Positions 42,320 through 53,884 of a stretch of 64,000 nt of DNA are shown piece by piece. A model generated the notes under the pieces. It was not told the origin of the DNA. It did no database searches and saw only the letters and a program-made list of their open reading frames with translations. This DNA comes from Imbricaverruca yamaguchii (lineage: Eukaryota; Arthropoda; Thecostraca; Neoverrucidae): the NCBI GenBank assembly GCA_034440575.1, contig JAOTOL010001620.1, positions 2,060,501 to 2,124,500 of the forward strand, in the 5' to 3' direction. Made by a program: the position numbers and the translations under genes. Numbering within the stretch: position 1 is the stretch's first letter; each line of letters begins with the position of its first letter.

Positions 42320-43545
42320 CATGAGAGCATGAGTGTGTGTTTGCTAGTGGCATGTGCAGCATCGTGGTCGTGGCTGTTTGTGAGGCATAACTGACTGAGT
42401 CTGGTGTGTCCAAGTCGCAGGTCTGTGAGTACGTGCTGCCTCAGTCTGGTGCTTTGGTTGGTGGGGTCGCGGTGCTCGTGTTTAGGGTGTGTCTTGTGGA
42501 GTTCCATTTGCGAGGTGTCCGGCATGTATTGGATGCATGTGGTTATGCTCTGCTGAATTGTGGAGTAGTAGTCGGTTTGTGACAGTGGACATTATATAGT
42601 GTGTTGTAGTGTTATGGTTATGTTTGCCTCTCCGTCCATGTGTTCTTTGTCTTATATGTTGGTGTGCCTGTGTATCAAAAGCAGAAGTGATTGCCAATGT
42701 GAAGTTAATTCATGAGTGTATATTTATTTATAGAACTGGGAAGTTGAGGGGGAGGGAGCGTGGTCCAAGACGAGGACTGATTCCACGGCGGATTTTTACC
42801 AGGACGAAGTCCCTAATTTGGTTTGGTGGTATGGAGTCTTTGGACGTTGACTGAAGATAATGACATAATAATGACCCAAGTGCCGCCGATCTGTTTCGCA
42901 AAGCTCTATATCTGGCGGGATTACTTCGCAATATCAATCGATACATGCCAAGTTCGCATATACTGATTACACAACAGCACATGATTGTACAGATTACAAG
43001 TGATTACAACGTCAAGCCGACGCACCAATCCCGCTCACATAAGGAAAAGTGTTCAAGCCCACGGGTGCCGTGCAAACAACCGTGTTTGTACTTTGTACTT
43101 ACTACAGACGAGCCTTAATTGTGTTTGCAAGCTGATGCGATTTGGGGCCACTTTTCAGCGTGCAAGGGGTACGCAGCCTGTGGATAAGGGCTTGAAGTAT
43201 TCGCTTGTAAATCATATCAAATATGCTACAAACGACAGAATCACGCGGATGCTTGAACAACGAAGAGAAGAAACCAAAAATATAGTTATTTTTTAACATA
43301 TCAGGAAATAGGAAAATATCCTATATTTTGCTGAAATAATGCCGGGGGGACAAGTTACAAAGCTCGTGGGGACAAATTATGGTTTTCCCGAAAGAGGAGG
43401 GGGCTGTCATGTCATTGCAGCAACCGGCAAATGTTACACTCGTGGGCTAATGTGCTGTACATGCCAGGTATATATGATATGATGGAATGATTATGATTAG
43501 GGTAAGGTGTGATACTTTGCATTGCTGTTTTTAAGCCAGTAGCGC
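42320..43545. other. No recognisable gene
   Basis: TG-rich plus strand with no exon or transposon end recognised. Confidence 0.4.
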
Positions 43546-43547
43546 TA

Positions 43548-43757
43548 ATGTTGTGTTGTACGCTTGTGTTGTGGATTGTTGAGCACGTCGAACAAGTATC
43601 GCCAGTGTATGTGGGAATGTTGCATTGCATGCCTGTGCTATGAATCTTGAGCATGTCGATAATAATCGCGCCTGCCGGTGACGGAATGCTGTGTTGCACG
43701 CTTGCGTTATAGATTGTTGAGCATGTGGAATACATTTCGCCAGTGTGTGGGAGTGTT
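43548..43757 (+). repeat. Three-unit ~68-bp tandem repeat
   Basis: Units begin at about 43550, 43620 and 43688 and share GTTGYAYGCTTGTGTTRTGG, then ATTGTTGAGCATGTCGA and ATCGCCAGTGTRTGTGGGA. They diverge by roughly 20 percent. Confidence 0.6.
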
Positions 43758-43759
43758 GT

Positions 43760-45705
43760 GTTTGGCAGGCGGGTAGACAGAATGACTGGGCGGTGCTGAC
43801 CCGGGCTACGTCACCGCCGCTGTGCCCGTGTGCTGTGGTGCGTGTACCTGGGAGCCAACAGGGTGGTGTGCGGTGTACTCTAGATAGCCCGATGGGGATT
43901 GGTGAAATAAGTACTGAATTTTTGCGTTTGTGCAGGTGGTTTTGGTAGGTCTATGAGTGTTGTGGATGGTTTGTATTTCCACCATTATGCGGTACGTGGA
44001 TGTGTGTTGGGGTGTGTAATACAATGATGTCACCTTGTATATGCTGAGGGGGCCACCACCCCATCGATCCTTGACTTGCCCATCCCCAATTAGATCGAAG
44101 CTTAACTATCATGCATAGGGGCGTATACTAGATAAAAGCGACTTTTCAGGCAACTTTGGCCATCAAAAAGATTACTTCCACCCCCACCCCCAGTTAATTG
44201 AATAAAGCGACGTTCAATGTTGTATTATGTAGGTCGCTGGCATATGTGCGTTTGCGACATCCCATGGCTGTGTTATCCCGGTGCGTACATGAGTTGGTGT
44301 CTGCGACGGGCGAATAATTTAGTTGAGCTTGTACAGTGGCCGTGTCTACTGATCTGTGTTGTGACAACTTCACGAATGAGAAGTGCTTCGGTGCTTCGGT
44401 GTTCTAATAGTGGCATGTGGTTGGGGTGCGTCTCCTTTCCGCAGCGGTGGCGTAACTGCTCCGACCGCCAGCAGTTATCTCAATTAGGCGTGCTGCCACG
44501 CAGACATTAAGTGCCGGAGCTGGTGAGGTACTTTTTTTTTGGTGTGGCAATTTTGAGGCGTTGATTTCGAATTTTGTCGGAGTTTACATGTGTGTCAGGC
44601 CTACGTTTTCGAATAGGTGGTATTCATGTTATACAATGGTTTGAATGGCAGATTGGTATGTCATAAATGCATTTCTGTCTGATTCCCAAACTGTCCTTGG
44701 AAGTGCGCGAATGATCAATTCTCGTCGAAACGCCCTAAAGTCCAAATAACTAACTAACGGCCTTGGAAGCGCTGGCAAAATGTTGACTGTGTTATGCTCG
44801 TTTTTATATTTTGAACATAAGTCTGTCGGTGACAGCGAACTGGACGGAATGCATTTGTATTTCCGAGGTACAATGTGAAGTCTGAGAAGTGCCAGGCGAT
44901 ATTGTAAGTCTGTGAGTGCACATCGTAGAGTTCCTAGTATGTGATGTGGAGTCATATGTGATGTCCAAAGTACAATATCGTCTCCATGTAGTTAAAGTTG
45001 AACAGATAATGGAGAATGTGTGGAAGAATTGAGTAAAGGCCGGTACTGAATGGAAAGGACTAAAACGGATCACCGCATTAAACCAGCAGTGGGAGATTTA
45101 GTGTCTGAGATGTGAGGCTCAATTTAGGCGCGACATGATCGATTCCGCAGGTAGATGTAATGCTAGTGTGCCGATCGTCGCTCTACAGCGAAGTCGTGCC
45201 GGCGATGTAGCAGTGTTGTGACGTCGGTGGCATCATGGGCGTCATCGATGGTCAGGCAGACGGCGGCCGCGAGGGTTCTCGGGCCGCCCGTGTCCCGTAT
45301 TGGGGTGACGAGGAAGGTGGGGATGTCGCAGCGGGATTTGCCAGAAAGGAAGCCGGCTTAAATGGAGGTGCCGCAGGATGCAGGAGAAGGGGAACTGGGG
45401 GAATGTGCCCGCTTCCCCGATAGAGATGTGACGGCCCTTCGGGGCGCTCCAGTGCGCCCCTCCCTACACATTCAACGAGTATTATGGCCGATGACGTTCG
45501 TCAGAGTAGAAGAGGGGCTCCTCCGGAGAAATGGCGCCACCTCAGGAAGCAGCCCGCCCCGATCAAATGTTCACGATCCGCCGTGCCGTAGCTTCGCTTC
45601 GGTCGCGTGTCAGCCGCGTTGCGCTGCGAGTCAGAGCGCTCTCGCCTCGCGCTCATGGACGACCTGACCGTTCCCACTGCTGATGAGCTCGCTACTCACC
45701 GCCTT
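43760..45705. other. No recognisable gene
   Basis: Mixed sequence, with a CpG-rich part at 45200-45650. A minus-strand frame at 44629-44955 is faintly reminiscent of a retroelement C-terminus but not enough to call. Confidence 0.35.
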
Positions 45706-45710
45706 TTGTT

Positions 45711-45872
45711 GGGGACGAGTAGTCTAGGGGCAAGTTGTCCGTCTCACAGTCGAAAGGTTGAGGGTTCAGGTCTCACCTGTCGCTACTCTTCGCCCGTGAC
45801 CAATCGGCGTGAGAGATTGGCGACGCTATATACTTAGCGGTCAACGTGTCGTAAAACCAACAATCACCATCA
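45711..45872 (+). mobile_element. tRNA-derived SINE, family B
   Basis: Plus-strand copy starting GGGGACGAGTAGTCTAGGGG, with B-box-like GAGGGTTCAGGTCTCACC, body GCTACTCTTCGCCCGTGACC and tail CGTGTCGTAAAACCAACAAT. It gives the clearest full-length picture of this family. Confidence 0.9.
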
Positions 45873-45874
45873 TC

Positions 45875-47780
45875 ATTACTGTTTCGTTTGTACTGCACCC
45901 GGAGCGTTGGGCAGGTCACCTCGCGCAAGATCAAACGACAAAACATGACCTGGCTGCAGTGTGATCGGACGAGCAGACAGAACGATGGCGTGACTGTGGC
46001 CACTATATATAGTCAGTCCACTGAACCGGAGCATGAGGTAACAATTTGCGTTTGAATTTCAAACAGGCCGAATAGCAGCTGTATTTTGTTCGAGAGCCTA
46101 GTTACCGGAACTTCACTTCGCCTACAAATCGTGTTGCCATGCTGTGTTGCTTACCACCATTTTAATGAACGAATTTATCCCCAAGACAACAATTCTTCTG
46201 AAATTTGCATCTTGGTTGCCTGACGAAGTGAAGTGAATTGTCAGCGCGTGGTTTGAGCTCAGAATGAGAATTTCCTGAATAAAATTAGCAAATGGTATGA
46301 ACCAAAGCATGCGGCTGGTATCCTCGGCAGTTATGTGTACACATGTCAGTGGATGGTGGCCGGTGGGTTCAGAACTTAAGATCTGCTTCGGTTCTGCACA
46401 CTTTTGAGGGGAAAATGCCCCCTCGATGTTGGCTTCCCCAAATAATTTTAACTATTAACACGGGACCCTAGGGAATGTGCCCAAATTCCATTTCGACTTG
46501 CTAATTGCCTTCATGTATTGCCCCCTCCCCTTATAATAAAAAATAAACACCCGCGTCTGGCACCATTGCATTGTAGGTACGTTTAGGTACGGATGCCTGA
46601 CTCAAGCGGCAGCGACGGCAGCAAACATCTGTGGAGCCACCAGCTCTTTGGAGGCACCCCATACCCACACTTGCCCGGAGTGCGCTCTCTTATAACATCA
46701 GATTAGTGCTCCACACGACAGCCCCTGCACCGCCTTTTTCAACTCATCAACCACTGCTGAGCTCTCCCAATAAGTTACTTCAAGCTGAGATGATGAACAT
46801 GATGAGTGGTGGCCTGCTTATCAATGCTCGAGACCCGCGGACTTTCTGCTATTTTCTGCTCAGTTCGACTGCTCGGTGACGCAATTTGCCGTTTCTGCGC
46901 ACGTTGCTACAGAATCCCTAGTTGTACCTAATCCCTGGCGGTACAGAATCCTTGGCGGGTGGGCGAGCTACCCAAGACGCCGCCGGCGCGCCATAGACCG
47001 TGATCAGTGGTGGAGAGGGTAGAGATTGTCCATACCAGATCTGAACATTTATATGCTCGGTTAGGTTTCAGCTAGTTGCCATAGCTTGAATACACGTCAA
47101 GAAGTTATACGTTCCTTCGTTTTTTTCCTTGCCCGTGGAAGGCGCAGTGTGCATTAAAGAGCGTCGTCAATTTTTCATCTCGTACGCTAGCATCACGTGG
47201 AAACTGCAGTCACTTTTTCCGGTTGGGAGCCGTTGTACTTTATGGTTAACATAAATACTTGCCACAACGAAGGCCAATGTGAATGTGGTCCGAAGAAAAT
47301 CAATGCTGAGAATGCAAGGCATATGCTGGCCTCGAATTTATGTTCGATGCCAAGCTGAAAAACTGAAATGAATTGAAGTGTAATTGGCATAATTGGCGTC
47401 AATCAATATCAAATTGACCAGTTCAGCATTTCGATAGCCGAACCCCACATTCGTCCACAAATCGGAGTGATATTGGCAGCGGAATGATTCAATGAACTTT
47501 TACATCGGTTTCTGAACGCAATACATTGCCAATAAATATCGCCACCGTTTGACCAACGTCACTGCGTCATTTTCCGCTCGGCCGTCTGGCTCCGGCCGTC
47601 GATCGATTACGTGACCAGCCTGCAGTTTTGAAAGGTCGTCGAGGCGAAAGTCACCGATCAGTTTTGGCATTCCAAACGTCAAACGTGCCGCGGCGCGCGC
47701 TTTTTACGGTTGTCCACCTGCGCGAGGTTTTAGTCTGCGTCTGCGGTGTGGGAACGCACTCATGGCAGCACCGAACTCAG
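45875..47780. other. No recognisable gene; one dispersed repeat
   Basis: Contains the second copy of the dispersed repeat at 4556-4760 (here 46415-46567). Otherwise unremarkable. Confidence 0.4.
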
Positions 47781-47784
47781 AACA

Positions 47785-48025
47785 TGACGGTTTTCGTATG
47801 ATAAAGGCATGGTGGCTTTCGTATGGTCAGCACATGATGCTGTTTGTATGATCAGAACATGATCATATTCGTATGATCAAAGCGTGATCATATTCGTATG
47901 GTCAGAGCTTGATCGTATTCGTATGGTCAGAGCTTCATCGTATTCGTATGATAGAAGCATAATCATATTCGTATGATCAGAACATGATCGTGTTCGTATG
48001 ATCAGAACATAGCGGTGTTCGTTTG
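47785..48025 (+). repeat. 25-bp hairpin-forming tandem repeat, ~10 units
   Basis: Units like TGATCATATTCGTATGATCA followed by GAACA recur with a 25-bp period. The best unit (47860-47879) is a perfect 8-bp stem with a TTCG loop. Outer units drift (TGACGGTTTTCGTATGATA, CTTCATCGTATTCGTATGAT). TTCGTATG is the most conserved part of all units. Confidence 0.85.
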
Positions 48026-48029
48026 AGCT

Positions 48030-49985
48030 TGCCAGGCCCTCATGTGCCTATTTCATATCCTATTTGTGGGGTGGTGCTATCACTTCTAAGTTTAGGGTAT
48101 CTCTTTGAACTTCTGGGTTACAGGGGAACAGTCAAGGCACACACTTGCAGAACTAAGACTTTTAAAGAAGAAATGTATGCCAAATTCCTGCTGAGGTGGC
48201 TTGATGGTCCAAGTTGCCAGCCAAGTAACCGAAAATGCTTAGGTCTTGTTTACGTTTTCCTCCCTAGCCTTCATGGAAGTTGTCTGAGTCGCGTCTTGCT
48301 TTGTTAGGTTATTCTTTTCTGTATGATTTTGTTTGTTAATTATCTGCTATGAACGCAATTATTCTAGTCCAAGCCCCAATAAATCCAGTTCGCATCGGCG
48401 ACTGAATTTTGTGACGAATGGCATGACATTGACAAATGCGATCGAACTTGCAACGATCACCTGCATCTACATTCCCAGGTATAACCGTACAGCAGGTGAA
48501 ACTGTATTCCCAGGCATAAGCCGTTTTGAAGTCGTATTCCCGTATAAGCCGTTTGACGTAGTTTGCATTTGCGTGCAAATATTTTCAATTTTCATCATTA
48601 TTCGCCTTTGCTCACGGGCGGGGAATTTCAGTCAGTAGATCAGCTGCATGCCAAATTCAGGTCAACTTGAGTTCAGATGCGTGCAAATGAATCAGATGTT
48701 CAGCTATTTTCCATTGTATTGCCGTGAAAACAATCAAATTTGGACGACAGGGCACCAGAATCTTTGCATGACCGCAGGTCACGTGAAGTAGTCACAGACA
48801 AGCATTTCTGAGGCAGAATCACCTCTGTTGGGTTTTATCAATTACTGAAAGACTTGTGATCCCGCCAACTTCTAAAGTGGAGCCAAATGTCACAAAAGCT
48901 TGGTCGCTCATGTCGCTGTAGTAATACAGGGGAAATACGACTTTAGCCATTTATTCCTGTAGCTCATAACACGTGTCGTTCTCAACTGAATACTAGCGAG
49001 CAGCAGGGACCTGTCTGGGGGGGGGTCCCCGCCTGGGGACCCTGGCGGAGAATGGAGGAAATGCATGTGTGGTGCCCCTCCAGCGTGCCTGAACGTACCC
49101 CCTAATATTATCAGACAATGTGCCACTCCGATTAGAAAAACACTCTTCAGGATGTTCGAGTGCACCCCTGCTGTTGAATTGTTCGCCCGACAGCACCGCT
49201 CTGAGTGCAAAATCCGTAATATTACCTCCCCTGGCGGAACCTCGGAACCATCAGTGGCTTGAAGGTGTATGCGCGTTGGCGGCCTGGAAGCTCTTTGGCG
49301 GTAAATTCAAATGAACGACTATTTCCGCTCAATTCAAATCGACATCGATGGGGATGATTATCAAAATGCATATCACCCCAGAGTATATCTAAATATATCA
49401 AATATGTTCGGCTCAATCGCTTCGTTATCTCTAAACCAACTCACAAAGTACTCATGAAACAGCCACTCTTATTAAGTTTTCTAATTGTGTGAAAACAAAA
49501 TGCATTTTATATTTCGGTGCAACGACATTCGACAAAGCGTTGATATTAGACACGTTTACCTATGTAAGCTTCATTTTACCACTCTCACATAAATTAGTTG
49601 GGGGAAACAAGCATGTCAAGAAGTTATCCCAGCTTGAACTTGGAAGCGTCGTCGTCGCAAGAGTCACGCGACGATCACTACACTGCATTCCGTCTGTATT
49701 CCCATTGATAATCACTGGTCTGCGTGATTTATAAGGTCAAGGGTGTCTTAGCTGTTTTTAGGTCAGTTTTTCATGCTGATTCCGAAAATGGCATCCGTTT
49801 TGCTTGATTAGCTCGATTAATAAAAAAAAATGTTATTTCACTCATATGAACCAAAACATTGCTCTGACCGGTTTACTAGTGAATCCGACAGAAGCATAAA
49901 TAAAGGTTTAAACTACAAACAGATGGACCATAAGTGTATTCAGAGCGCATCCCAACAGTACACACTACTGCGGAATAAATGGCCT
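48030..49985. other. No recognisable gene
   Basis: No exon supported. A small GC hairpin (GTCCCCGCCTGGGGAC) lies near 49026-49041. Confidence 0.4.
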
Positions 49986-50019
49986 TTTCAGGGAATTCCG
50001 ACTGTGTTGAGCAGATGGG

Positions 50020-51354
50020 ACAACCCTCTTCAGGCACCAACAACAGCCCGCCAGAAAGTTCACATCCCACCGACCTTAGTAGCGTTCTTCCATCACTCGT
50101 ATGTTTTTGTGGAAGCGTTCTCCCTGCTCTCCACTGTAATCTCCGCATTTATCTTGGAAATAATATAGATGGGACCTAAAGAAGTGCATTTTTACCGACA
50201 TTCGAGCACCAAGCTGCTGAAAACTGTCCATCAACTCATCGACGACCAACACGTATTCCGCACTTCTGTGATTACCCAGGAAATTGGTGATGATTGACTT
50301 CAAGGCCAGCCATGCAGAAAGCTCAGACTGTTCCAGACATTCTTCGAATCGAGTATCCTTCATGAGCTCCCTTATCTGAGGACCGTCGAATGCACCAGCC
50401 TTCAGCTCCTCTCTGCGCACATGAGGAAATTTCTGCCCCCAAAATGCAAATCCTCGTCCTTCTTTATCCAGAGCTTCCACAAAATGTTTCATCAAACCGA
50501 GTTTGATATGGAGTGGTGGAAGTAGGATTTTCTGTGGTTCAACCAGGGGGCGTGACTGCACGTTGTGGGAGCCAAGTTCAAGTGCATGCCTGTATGGCCA
50601 GTCGCGTTGTACATAGTGCTGTTTGTCAGCCCGACTGTCCCAGAGGCATAGATATTTCGTGTAGCCGCCCTGCAGCCCAAGGACGAGACATACTACCTTG
50701 AGGTCACCACAGATCAGCCAACCATGCTCTTTGTAGTTCAAAGCAGACAACAAAAGTTCCGTGGTGTTATGCGTTTCCCTCAGTTGCACGGAGTGTCCAG
50801 CAGGAATCGACGCGAACTTATTGCCGTTGTTCAGAAGAACTGCCTTCAGGCCCCTGCTCGAGGAGTCTATGAACAGCCTCCATTCTGCCGGGTTGTACTC
50901 TGTACCCATTGCTTCTACTAGGCCCGCGATGTTGTTGCAGTAGACTAGAGAATGTTCTTCGTCGAAGGTAAAGTATTCTGAATTCTTTTTCGCGATTCCG
51001 ATACCAAAATAATGTCGTTTCAGGCGCCAGCAAACGTTTCTCGCGGAGCCGTGAACTCAGCAGCTGAGCAGATTCCTTGGACAAGTTCAGGTCCCTCGTT
51101 AGGTCATTGAGCTCAGCTTGGTTCAACGGTACCGGTCGATCGTTCTCGGTCGGTTCATATGCACCAGACGCGTCTGCGTCCATTTCATCCCCTCTAGAGT
51201 CGGACGATGACTCGATGTCGACATCGGGTTCAGGGATGGGGACATCTGGACCATGAGGGACTGGCTTGATGGCTGATGGCACATCCGGATATTTTGCATG
51301 CTTCTGTTTCTTTAGATTTACTCCTTTCGGATCTGTCATACAAAAAAATATCAC
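50020..51354 (-). pseudogene. Widespread invertebrate repeat-encoded protein, broken
   Basis: The minus-strand reading has the motif order I recall from highly multicopy, unnamed invertebrate predicted proteins: HAKYPDVPSAIKPVPHG, an acidic linker, LNDLTRDLNLSKESAQLL, TTLFWYRNREKEF, then YFTFDEEHSLVYCNNIAGL. It continues EWRLFIDSSSRGLKAVLLNN, WLICGDLKVV, QGGYTKYLCLWDSRAD, DWPYRHA, LPPLHIKLGLMKHFVEALD, GPQIRELMKD, FLGNHRSAEY, MSVKMHFFRSHLYYF and GEQGERFHKNI. I know no function. Defects: a one-base shift near 50983, two or three residues missing between KY and LCLWDSR, and a TAA at 50076-50078 where Gln is expected, after which GRWDVNFLAGCCW follows in frame. A splice acceptor (TATGACAG) lies just before the PKGVNLKK segment, so an upstream exon is likely. 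I did not identify it. Confidence 0.75.
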
Positions 51355-51359
51355 TTATC

Positions 51360-51740
51360 TCCGCTACTGATATATCATCTGCAGTATGCATACTGATACA
51401 TCAGTGTGTGAGTTGTTATCTTTAACGTAGTGTGAAAACTTAGCTAATCGAGAAAAATGGTTAGGATTTTCGGATTCATCACACGAAAGTTGTATTAGAA
51501 CAGCTGAGAAACTTCCGACCTTTTGAAGAAGAAAAAGTTTTGAAACGCAGGCCAGGGTAATGATAGGAATCTTTCAGGCATTTTAGACAGGGTGATTGCA
51601 AAAGCCAGCGGTCAACTCACGTGCAAGATACTTTTGGGCACTCCTGACCTTGTTTGCTATTGCATTGCAAAAGCAGCGTTACTGGACGCTGCTTGCTGCA
51701 AAAGGCACGGGTGCGCTTGGGAAGGACCATTACCGTTCCG
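51360..51740. other. No recognisable gene
   Basis: AT-rich flank upstream (minus sense) of the repeat-encoded protein. It would hold intron sequence of that gene. Confidence 0.35.
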
Positions 51741-51742
51741 CA

Positions 51743-51908
51743 GGGACGAGTGGTCTAGGAGTAAGTTGCTCGTCCCACAATCGAAAGGTTGTGGGCTCGA
51801 GTCTCACCTGTCGCTACTCTTCGCCCGCGACTAATTGGCGTGAAACATTCGCGACACTTCATGACTCAACGGTCGATGTGTCGTAAAATAGATAACCAAC
51901 CAATCACC
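51743..51908 (+). mobile_element. tRNA-derived SINE, family B
   Basis: Plus-strand copy. GGGACGAGTGGTCTAGGAGT head, GTGGGCTCGAGTCTCACC B-box region, CTACTCTTCGCCCGCGACT body, CGTAAAATAGATAACCAACC tail. Confidence 0.9.
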
Positions 51909-51909
51909 G

Positions 51910-53225
51910 TTCCGCAGTTCCTCTTCTGATAGCCGACACCTTCCGGGTACATGTTTTCGTCGGTGTCGTTGGGTGGACAAATGCCATGACCTTCCTTCAG
52001 CGGAAGCGATATCGAAGTCGCAAGGCCAGATCGATGCGTCTGCGGAACTACGGCCCCGACGGTACGTTTCACGGTAGTATGTTTGAGAAACAATGCTCCC
52101 AGCCTTTTGGCTGGGTTTCGACGGCGATGGTGCTGAAAGGTCTGGACCAACATTTTGGAAGATATGAGAACTTATGGGACATAACGTGGGTGGTAAGTAC
52201 AATAAGTGGTACTATACGGGCCAAAACGAGTTGAAACTTAGCCCCTCAACGAGCTCGCAAAGCTGAACAGTACCTCCAAATTACGCCAATATACCAAACA
52301 TGCATTCGCTCCGACCTTGGAGGTTATGATTGGAAGCATACCTCATACGATTCCGTATTACATTTAGGGAATAGTAGGCGACGGGAGCTGGGTCGGCATT
52401 AGGGATCGACGAATGGTAAATCTGACCACAACTAGCACACACAATTATCTTACGGATCAATACTGGGAACTTCGATGTCCAATTTGCTCCCTGGACTCTT
52501 CAGCGTTATGTAAGAAAATTATGCCACTCCTGCAATATCATTCAAATAGAAGACAAGCTTAGGGCCCCAGGATGCATTACTTCACAATGCAATGCTTGAG
52601 ATGAAATTTGGAAATTGTCGCCATTGAACTGGAGTACGCGTTGCATTTCAACTGTCCGCGTTACATATCATGTCCATTGTACAGGTGTTAAATTATGATG
52701 CAAAGGTGAATACTGACAATCTTCGAATAGAACACGGTGAGTTGCTGACTGAAGAAACCGCGCACGCATCTTTGACATTTAAGATATTGATCCCGACTTT
52801 GATGACTGGAAACCCTGTCCTCCTGTCCCCTATTCAAAATTCTGCCGTTGAACTGGAATTCATGGATCGGGTGGCGGCGCCAGGGTTCACGCAACAAGCT
52901 CTGCTTAGCAGTAGGTCCCTGGTTCATAAAGCCACCCCAGCAAGAACTGGGATTAAATTTATATAACTTTAATCCCAGAAATTTAATAAAAATTTAACCT
53001 ACATTGTTGAAAGTTATTTGCTCGGACGTAGACACCTGCACGAGATAGTGAGCACGTGCACGGTGCACTGCGAAACGTGTGCATGGCGGTCGTGGATGAC
53101 GCGCACAGCCCTCCCCATGACACCCCGCTTGTTGGGCACAATGGACGTCGGCAACTGATCTAACACCGGGGAAACCTCGTTATTCACGCACCGACTGTGG
53201 GTATGCTTTGCGAACGTGTTCACGA
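51910..53225. other. No recognisable gene
   Basis: No exon supported. Short frames on both strands lack motifs. Confidence 0.4.
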
Positions 53226-53229
53226 CATC

Positions 53230-53880
53230 GTGCAGGGGTGTGCGTCCAAGCGGTTCAACAGCCGTACCTGCCACGTGTGTCAAAATCATGCTCCGATATG
53301 GCTGGGTCGATCTGCATGCAACCTTCACCGATCGATTCACCGCATGCGATCTCAGATCTCAGATCACTCGGCGCTTTGGATATTTAAGCCTGAATCGAAG
53401 TCTAACAAATGTAAATTGTTCAATTCCGAAATTTTGCCATTCGGGCCAAAACCACGCTCCGAGACGTCCGGGCTGATGTGCACGAAGTTTCTAACAATCG
53501 AGTCAACGTACGCGATTTCATCGGCGCTTTTGAATGTCTAAGCTCGCATCGGTGTCATGCACTATTCATCCCGCCAATTCTTGGATTCCCCTATTGCAAC
53601 CAAAGCCATGTTCCAAGATGGCCGGCGAATTTGCTTGACAGCGTCAGTAGTCGGTTCATCGTATGTAACTTCGTCCGCGGAGTTTTCATGCAAATCGGCC
53701 GCTCGGCTATCTCGGAGCATGGTTTTGACTGCAAATAGGCGAATCTGGGAATCCATCGGTGTGGGGTTGGCAGACATCGTTTCCGGATTAGATATTCAAA
53801 AGCGCCGGTGAAACCGCACGCGCTGAATCGATTGGTGAATGTTTCATGCAGATCGGCCCGGCAGGAAGAACAGCGGACAG
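53230..53880. repeat. ~167-bp repeat, two direct and two inverted copies
   Basis: Direct units near 53278-53400 and 53447-53545 share CAAAAYCAYGCTCCGA, then GATNTGCA(C/T), then the GCGATYTCA...CGGCGCTTT block. Inverted versions occur at about 53695-53735 (CTCGGAGCATGGTTTTGACT) and 53790-53870 (TTCAAAAGCGCCGGTGAAAC). The head-to-head arrangement could fold as a long imperfect hairpin. Confidence 0.5.
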
Positions 53881-53884
53881 ATCA

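Noticed and set aside
44629..44955. Minus-strand frame resembling a retroelement C-terminus
   Set aside because: Only a vague resemblance; no ordered motif could be matched.
45235..45667. Plus-strand ORFs in a GC-rich segment
   Set aside because: Gly/Arg-rich frames with no motif; neighbouring frames are equally open.
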